NCBI RefSeq assembly: GCF_900104725.1 | Contig: NZ_LT629758.1 | Coordinates: forward strand, 5,284,501 to 5,348,500 | Reading direction: 5' to 3' | Source: Actinoplanes derwentensis | Lineage (GTDB): Bacteria > Actinomycetota > Actinomycetes > Mycobacteriales > Micromonosporaceae | DNA: 64,000 nucleotides | Part shown: piece by piece, positions 57,441 through 64,000 of the stretch | Numbering within the stretch: position 1 is the first letter of the stretch | How the letters are laid out: each line of letters begins with the position of its first letter | The notes under the pieces: model-generated | The model's input: the letters and a program-made list of their open reading frames with translations, nothing else | The model's database searches: none | Told to the model about the DNA's origin: nothing | Position numbers and translations under genes: made by a program

Positions 57441-58174
57441 CGGGGAACACCTGTCAGGAGATCGGTGAGGCGGCGGCGCAACTTGACGAACGAGGGGTCG
57501 TCGACGACATCGTCACGGCGGGGACGGTCGAACGGGATGGTGACCTTCTCCAGGATCTTGGCGGGACGCCGGGAGAAGACGTAAACCGTGTCGGAGAGCA
57601 GTAGTGCCTCTTCGATGTTGTGGGTGACGAAGAGGACGGCGCGCCGGTTGGCTTCCCAGATGTCCAGCAGCCAGCGGTGCATCTCGATCCGGGTCATCGC
57701 GTCGAGGGCGCTGAACGGTTCGTCGAGGCAGAGCAGCGGCTGGTCGGAGAGCAGGGCGCGGAGGAAGGCGACGCGCTGTTGCATGCCGCCGGAGAGCTGA
57801 TGGGGGTACGACTTGGCGAAGCCCTCCAGCCCGACCCGGGCCAGCCACTCGCGCGCGAGCTTCAGGTCCGCCTTGCCCTTGATCTCCTGGGCCAGGACCA
57901 CGTTGGCTTCGATGGTCCGCCACGGCATGAGCGCGGGCTGCTGGGGCATGTAGCCGATCGCTCCCCGCTTCACCGCCTGCCCGTTGACCGATATTTTCCC
58001 GTTTGTTGGCGAGAGCAGGCCGCCGATCAGGTGGAAGAGCGTGCTCTTGCCACTGCCCGAGGGGCCGACGATGGAGACGAACTCCCCCGCCGCGACATGC
58101 AACGAAATGTCAGAAATAACGGGTAGATCGCCGAACGAGTGACTGAGATCGGTCACGGAGAGTGCGTCAGTCAC
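57437..58174 (-). CDS. ABC transporter ATP-binding protein, SsuB/TauB/ThiZ type (245 aa)
   Basis: Walker A VSIVGPSGSGKSTLFHLIGG, Q-loop IGYMPQQPALMPW, signature HQLSGGMQQRVAFLRALLSD, Walker B LLCLDEPFSALDAMTR, H-loop VLFVTHNIEEALLLSD. The MPQQPALMPW form and short linker are typical of the nitrate/sulfonate/taurine/thiamine-precursor importer group. It overlaps the permease by 8 bp and the THI5-like gene by 4 bp. Energises import with the permease at 58167. Confidence 0.93.
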   Translation of the reverse strand: MTDALSVTDLSHSFGDLPVISDISLHVAAGEFVSIVGPSGSGKSTLFHLIGGLLSPTNGKISVNGQAVKRGAIGYMPQQPALMPWRTIEANVVLAQEIKGKADLKLAREWLARVGLEGFAKSYPHQLSGGMQQRVAFLRALLSDQPLLCLDEPFSALDAMTRIEMHRWLLDIWEANRRAVLFVTHNIEEALLLSDTVYVFSRRPAKILEKVTIPFDRPRRDDVVDDPSFVKLRRRLTDLLTGVPR

Positions 58175-58916
58175 GGCGGCGGCCCTTCACGGTCAGCTTC
58201 TCCAGCAGGACGACGATCCCGAAGACCACCAGGGCGAGCGTGATGACGATGCCGATCGCGACGAACATCCGGTCCGCCCGGAACGCCGACTTCTGGATCA
58301 TCATGTACTGCCCGATCCCCTTCTCGGCGCCCAGCCATTCGGAGATCACCGCCCCGAACACGCTGTAGGTCGCGGCGATCTTCAGCCCGGAGAACACCGT
58401 CGGCAGCGCGTGCGGCCACTGCAGTTTGGTGAACAGCTGCCGCCGGCTGGCCCCGCTCATCAGCAGGTAGTCGGTGATCAGCGGGTCGCTGCGCCGCAGC
58501 CCGTCCAGGGTGGCGACGGCGATCGGGAAGAAGCAGACCAGGATGATCACCACGAGTTTCGGGGCGAGTCCGAAGCCGAGCCAGACCACCAGCAGTGGGG
58601 CGATCGCGATGACCGGCACGTTCTGGCTGATCACCAGGAGCGGGTAGACCGCGGCCCGCAGCAGCGGGATCAGGTGCAGCAGGACGGCGACGAGCAGCCC
58701 GGTGGCCACGCCGGCGCCGAACCCGTACAGGGTCAGCTGGGTGGTGGCCAGGGTGTGGGCGAGCAGCGCGTCCTGTTGGAGCAGCGCGGCGTCCCAGATG
58801 TCCGCCGGGCTGGGCAGCAGCCATTTGTCGATGCCGGAGACGACGGTGTACGCCTGCCATCCGGCGATCACCAGGATCAGGGTGATCGCCGGGGGCAGGG
58901 CCTTGCGGAAGGTCAC
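58167..58916 (-). CDS. ABC transporter permease, SsuC/TauC/ThiX type (249 aa)
   Basis: Six-helix BPD_transp_1 permease beginning FRKALPPAITLILVIAGWQA. The EAA loop is RRSDPLITDYLLMSGASRRQ, and GAVISEWLGAEKGIGQYMMI is the conserved C-terminal motif of the sulfonate/HMP-precursor group. GTG at 58916 overlaps the stop of the upstream lipoprotein gene (GTGA). Confidence 0.93.
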   Translation of the reverse strand: MTFRKALPPAITLILVIAGWQAYTVVSGIDKWLLPSPADIWDAALLQQDALLAHTLATTQLTLYGFGAGVATGLLVAVLLHLIPLLRAAVYPLLVISQNVPVIAIAPLLVVWLGFGLAPKLVVIILVCFFPIAVATLDGLRRSDPLITDYLLMSGASRRQLFTKLQWPHALPTVFSGLKIAATYSVFGAVISEWLGAEKGIGQYMMIQKSAFRADRMFVAIGIVITLALVVFGIVVLLEKLTVKGRRRD

Positions 58917-59926
58917 GCCGCGGGCAGGAAGTCGTTGGTGTACGCCTTCGAGCCGTCCACCTTCGTGGAGAGCACCTTCTTCTCGTACAGCCAGTCGGAG
59001 AAGCCGGTCCAGATCTCGGCCTTCTGCTCGCCCCAGCGGGCGGCGTCGTCCTGGTACTTGGGGCTGAGCCATTCCTGGCTCTTCTTCACCAGTTCGGCGT
59101 CCAGGTCGGGGGCCGCTTTGAGCAGGATTTCAGCGGACTCAGGGGCATGCGACGCGGCGTACGTGTACCCCTCGGAGACCGCCGCGGTGAACGACTTGAC
59201 CAGTTCGGCGTCGCCGGAGATCCGCTTCTCGTTGGTGATCAGGATCGGGGTGTAGAAGTCGAGCGCCGGGTCGTAGTCCTTGACGTACTGGATGTTGACC
59301 GGCTCACCGCGCAGCTCGGCCTGGACACCGGTCCAGCCGTAGAAGATCCACTCGAAGTCGATCCCCTTCTTGGTGGCGGCGAAGAAGTCGGAGTCGCCGA
59401 CGTTCACCGTCTTGATCTTGCTGGCGTCACCACCGTCGGCGGCCACCACGGCCTGCAGCAGGGGCGCCTCGACCGGGCCGCCCCAGCCGCCGTAGGTCTT
59501 GCCCACGTAGTCGGCCGGCCGGGTCAGGTTGCGGTCCTTGGGCGAGGCGAACCCGGAGGTGTTGTGCTGGATGACCGCGGCGATCGAGACCAGCGGGGCA
59601 CCCTCGGCGCGGGCCTGGGTGAGCGACTCCTGGGCGCTGATCGCGAACGGGATCTTGTCCGCGGCGACCAGGGCGGACGGGTCGGCGTCCCCGGGCTGGA
59701 CGATCTCCACGTCCAGGCCGTGCGCGGCGAAGTAGCCCTTCTCCTTGGCCACGTAGAGACCGGTGTGGTTGGTGTTCGGGGTCCAGTCCAGCGCGATCTG
59801 GACCTTCGTCAGTCCGGTGGCCGCACCGGCGCTGCCGGAGTCGTCACCCGCACCGCAGCCGGCGAGTACCAGGGAGGCGGCGGCGATGGCGTCGAGCGCC
59901 CGGCGGCGGCTGATCAGAGTGTTCAT
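58913..59926 (-). CDS. THI5/NMT1-like ABC substrate-binding lipoprotein (337 aa)
   Basis: Lipoprotein leader with basic SRRRAL and lipobox LVLAGC. The mature part opens KVQIALDWTPNTNHTGLYVA then KEKGYFAAHGLDVEIVQPGD, the THI5/NMT1 pattern seen in HMP/thiamine-precursor (ThiY-like), riboflavin and organosulfur binding proteins. Family positions KTYGGWGGPVEAPLLQ and DFEWIFYGWTGVQ follow. First gene of the eight-gene minus-strand operon. Ligand not fixed by sequence; the co-transcribed NtaA/DmoA-type enzyme and rhodanese favour a sulfur compound, the family favours a pyrimidine. Confidence 0.92.
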   Translation of the reverse strand: MNTLISRRRALDAIAAASLVLAGCGAGDDSGSAGAATGLTKVQIALDWTPNTNHTGLYVAKEKGYFAAHGLDVEIVQPGDADPSALVAADKIPFAISAQESLTQARAEGAPLVSIAAVIQHNTSGFASPKDRNLTRPADYVGKTYGGWGGPVEAPLLQAVVAADGGDASKIKTVNVGDSDFFAATKKGIDFEWIFYGWTGVQAELRGEPVNIQYVKDYDPALDFYTPILITNEKRISGDAELVKSFTAAVSEGYTYAASHAPESAEILLKAAPDLDAELVKKSQEWLSPKYQDDAARWGEQKAEIWTGFSDWLYEKKVLSTKVDGSKAYTNDFLPAA

Positions 59927-60299
59927 CGAGGATGACTTTCGCGTTGATCTTCAAGTGGGCCGTGTCGGAACGTACGCCCACCTGCGATCTCTTCACCAGA
60001 GATCAGTGACCGGCATTACATACAGTTCCCACATATCAGACTGATTGAATAGGAATACTCGGTGCCACTTGTGCAGTTAGCGCCAATTACTCCGGTTCGT
60101 GAGCGACAGGTCTCACAGAGTTGCCGTCCCGGAATCGCTAAAACCACAGCTCAACCACAGGAAACTCCGCCACTCTCATGTTCACCCCGCCACTGACCAG
60201 CATTTTCACGATCACGTAATGACTTCGCCTTCTCCCCGGACCAGGCTCCCCCGTGTTTGATTCCCACCCGTACCGCACACCGCGCCCCCCACACGCGTC
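59927..60299. promoter_or_regulatory. Divergent promoter region of the import operon and the GT2 gene
   Basis: 373 bp without a gene. A/T content rises at about 60010-60060. A hairpin GATCTC (59986-59991) / GAGATC (59999-60004) lies in the leader of the minus-strand operon. AACCACAG occurs twice 11 bp apart (60142-60149 and 60153-60160), one helical turn, as for many activator or repressor sites. I looked for a TPP riboswitch because of the THI5-like proteins and did not find its conserved CTGAGA and GATC-type arms. Confidence 0.45.
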
Positions 60300-61285
60300 A
60301 TGCGCCAATGCCCAGGAGCAAGAGGCTTGGAGCCCACCGGAACCGCCGACGTCAGCATCGTCATCCCGACTCACAGCGAGAAGCGCTGGGCCTCACTCAC
60401 CCGGACCATCGCGTCCGCGCACGCGCAGACGCACCGGGCCACCGAGATCGTGGTCGTGGTCGACCACAACCCGGAGATGGCCGCCCGGGTGAAACTCGAG
60501 TTCCCGGGCGTCACCGTGCTGGAGAACGCGTACGCACGCGGCGCCTCCGGCAACCGCAACACCGGTGCCTTCCACACCCGGACGGCGTTCATCGCCTTCC
60601 TCGACGACGACACCGTGGCCAGCCCCACCTGGCTCGCCCACCAGCTGGTGCCGTTCAACGACCCGGCCGTGGTCGGCACCGGCGGCGGCATCATCCCGGC
60701 CTGGGCCGGCGCCCGGCCCACCTGGATGCCGGACGAGCTGCTCTGGACCGTCGGCGTCTCCTACACCGGGATGCCGACGAGCACCGCCCCGATCCGTAAC
60801 GTCTGGTCGGCCAACATGATCGTCCGGCGGGACGTGTTCCTGGCGGTCGACGGTTTCCGCATCGGCTTCGGCAAACTCGGCGACCAGAACCGGCCCGAGG
60901 ACACCGAACTGTGCCTGCGGATGAGCGCGGCGGCCGGCGGCCGCTGGATCTACGTGCCGCACGCGACCATCGACCACGAGGTGCCGGCCGACCGGTCGAC
61001 GTTCGGGTTCCTGATGCGCCGCTGCTACGCCGAGGGCCGTGGCAAGGTGCAGATGGCCGGGCTGATGCCGAAGGACCAGGAGCTGGGCGCGGAAAAGGAC
61101 TATCTGCGGCGTACGCTGCCCCGCGCCGTCGTCCGCAACCTGGCCGACGCCGGCAGTGGCCGGGGCATGTTCCACGCGCTGCGGGCCGCGACCGTGGTCG
61201 CCGCCGTGGCCGCCGCCGCGTGGGGTGGTGGGGTGGAGACCCTCGCCGGCCTGTTCGAAGGCTCCTCCAGCACCACCACCGTCTC

Positions 61286-61289
<4 letters not shown>
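60300..61289 (+). CDS. Glycosyltransferase family 2 (329 aa)
   Basis: GT-A fold transferase. Nucleotide-binding VSIVIPTHSEKRWASLTRTI, VVVDHNPEMAARV, GASGNRNTGAFHTRTAF, then FLDDDTVASPTW with the DDD metal site near residue 102. ANMIVRRDVFLAVDGF and RPEDTELCLRM (the ED acceptor-site pair) follow. A weak C-terminal hydrophobic stretch (AATVVAAVAAAAWGGGV) may tether it to the membrane. ATG at 60300 or TTG at 60327 with AGGAG 8 nt upstream; the latter fits the family N-terminus better. It overlaps the YdeP gene tail-to-tail by 4 bp. Confidence 0.9.
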
Positions 61290-63547
<2,258 letters not shown>

Positions 63548-63599
63548 CGGCCTCTCCCATCGCGTCACGTACCGGTCCAGTCTCCCCCGCTCACCGTCT

Positions 63600-64000
63600 T
63601 CAATCCAGTTCGTGCTCCCGCAGCGCCGCCAGCACCGATGCCGGCGGCCACGAGTCGACCCGGTAGCGGACCGGTGCCAGCAGCGGCTCCGGGCGCAGTC
63701 CCGCCTGTTCCTCGGCGACATTCCAGGGCACCCGGAATTCCACCCCGGCGCCGGTACGGGCGAACGCCACCGTGTCGGCGCGCGGCAGCAGGGTGCTCAC
63801 GCCCTCGGTCCAGGTGGCGATCGTCTCGGCCGGACCGCCGCCGGGCGGTTCGATCGCGACCAGGTTGCCGACGTGCGTCTCGAAGCCGGCCTTCTCGTAC
63901 TGTCCGGCCAGCCAGTCGGTCTGGTTCGAATACTCGGTGAGCGCCAGCACGGCACCGGCGCGGCGGGCCGGGATGTGGTGCGGGTGGCCGGGTGGCGGCT
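63600..64000 (-). CDS. C-terminal part of an unrecognised protein, 5' end beyond window
   Basis: Minus-strand frame open from the window edge to a stop at 63600 (about 133 codons). The end of the protein reads PARRAGAVLALTEYSNQTDW, GFETHVGNLVAIEPPGGGP, TWTEGVSTLLPRADTVAFAR, and ends SVLAALREHELD. It has strong third-position GC and is convincingly coding. It is 52 bp upstream of the YdeP gene on the same strand and may be in its operon. I do not recognise the family. Confidence 0.75.
   Translation of the reverse strand, partial: PPPGHPHHIPARRAGAVLALTEYSNQTDWLAGQYEKAGFETHVGNLVAIEPPGGGPAETIATWTEGVSTLLPRADTVAFARTGAGVEFRVPWNVAEEQAGLRPEPLLAPVRYRVDSWPPASVLAALREHELD

Noticed and set aside
59927..60060. 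TPP riboswitch expected before a THI5-like import operon
   Set aside because: The conserved TPP-aptamer segments are not present on the minus strand; only a short 6-bp hairpin was found.

Overview
The window is a chromosomal segment of a high-GC actinobacterium, most likely Actinoplanes or a close relative in the Micromonosporaceae. This is inferred from strong GC bias at third codon positions, many GTG starts, dense tail-to-tail and ATGA-type gene junctions, IdeR/DtxR-type iron boxes, Tat-type lipoprotein signals, many MASE1/GAF histidine kinases, and gene neighbourhoods such as VTC polymerase-DUF4956-CotH. I saw no tRNA, rRNA, CRISPR array, prophage or large biosynthetic cluster.

Layout, 1-24.8 kb: an IS200/IS605-type tnpB cut by the window edge, with subterminal hairpins against the start of a methyltransferase-like gene. 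Then two glycosyltransferases, a CtpE-like P-type ATPase, a DUF4874/DUF4832 protein that looks internally deleted, the VTC/DUF4956/CotH operon, a NarL-type two-component system followed by an RND transporter, and a 933-residue one-pass receptor-like protein with a periplasmic-binding-protein ectodomain. After these come a small membrane protein, a GNAT acetyltransferase, an RloA/RloB pair whose RloA ATPase is frameshifted, a long palindrome, a voltage-gated-type ion channel that probably starts at CTG, and an NmrA-like reductase.

24.9-31.5 kb: a stand-alone receiver protein and a Tad (Flp) pilus locus in the order flp, tadE, cpaB, cpaE, cpaF, tadB, tadC. The tadE reading frame keeps its pseudopilin motif but has no normal start codon before it. 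31.5-35.9 kb: an iron-regulated siderophore locus with two iron boxes, two half-size ABC transporters whose ATP sites are degenerate in complementary ways, and a siderophore-interacting reductase.

35.8-44.7 kb: a signalling region with four histidine kinases, an orphan receiver, a 33-residue secreted micro-peptide gene, a class I/II aminotransferase, and the decayed tail of a type II NADH dehydrogenase. 44.8-48.8 kb: an SsuD-like flavin monooxygenase in line with a carbohydrate-type ABC importer, suggesting uptake and desulfonation of a sulfonated sugar-like or other organosulfur compound. 49-53 kb: an acyltransferase-3/SGNH protein and a GT-C membrane glycosyltransferase.

53-60 kb: an eight-gene minus-strand operon (THI5-like binding protein, permease, ATPase, second THI5-like binding protein without a signal peptide, rhodanese, PPOX-fold protein, P-loop kinase, NtaA/DmoA-type monooxygenase) that looks like a sulfur or nitrogen-heterocycle scavenging system. 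The window ends with a GT2 glycosyltransferase, a YdeP-type molybdopterin oxidoreductase, and the C-terminal part of an unrecognised protein running off the edge.
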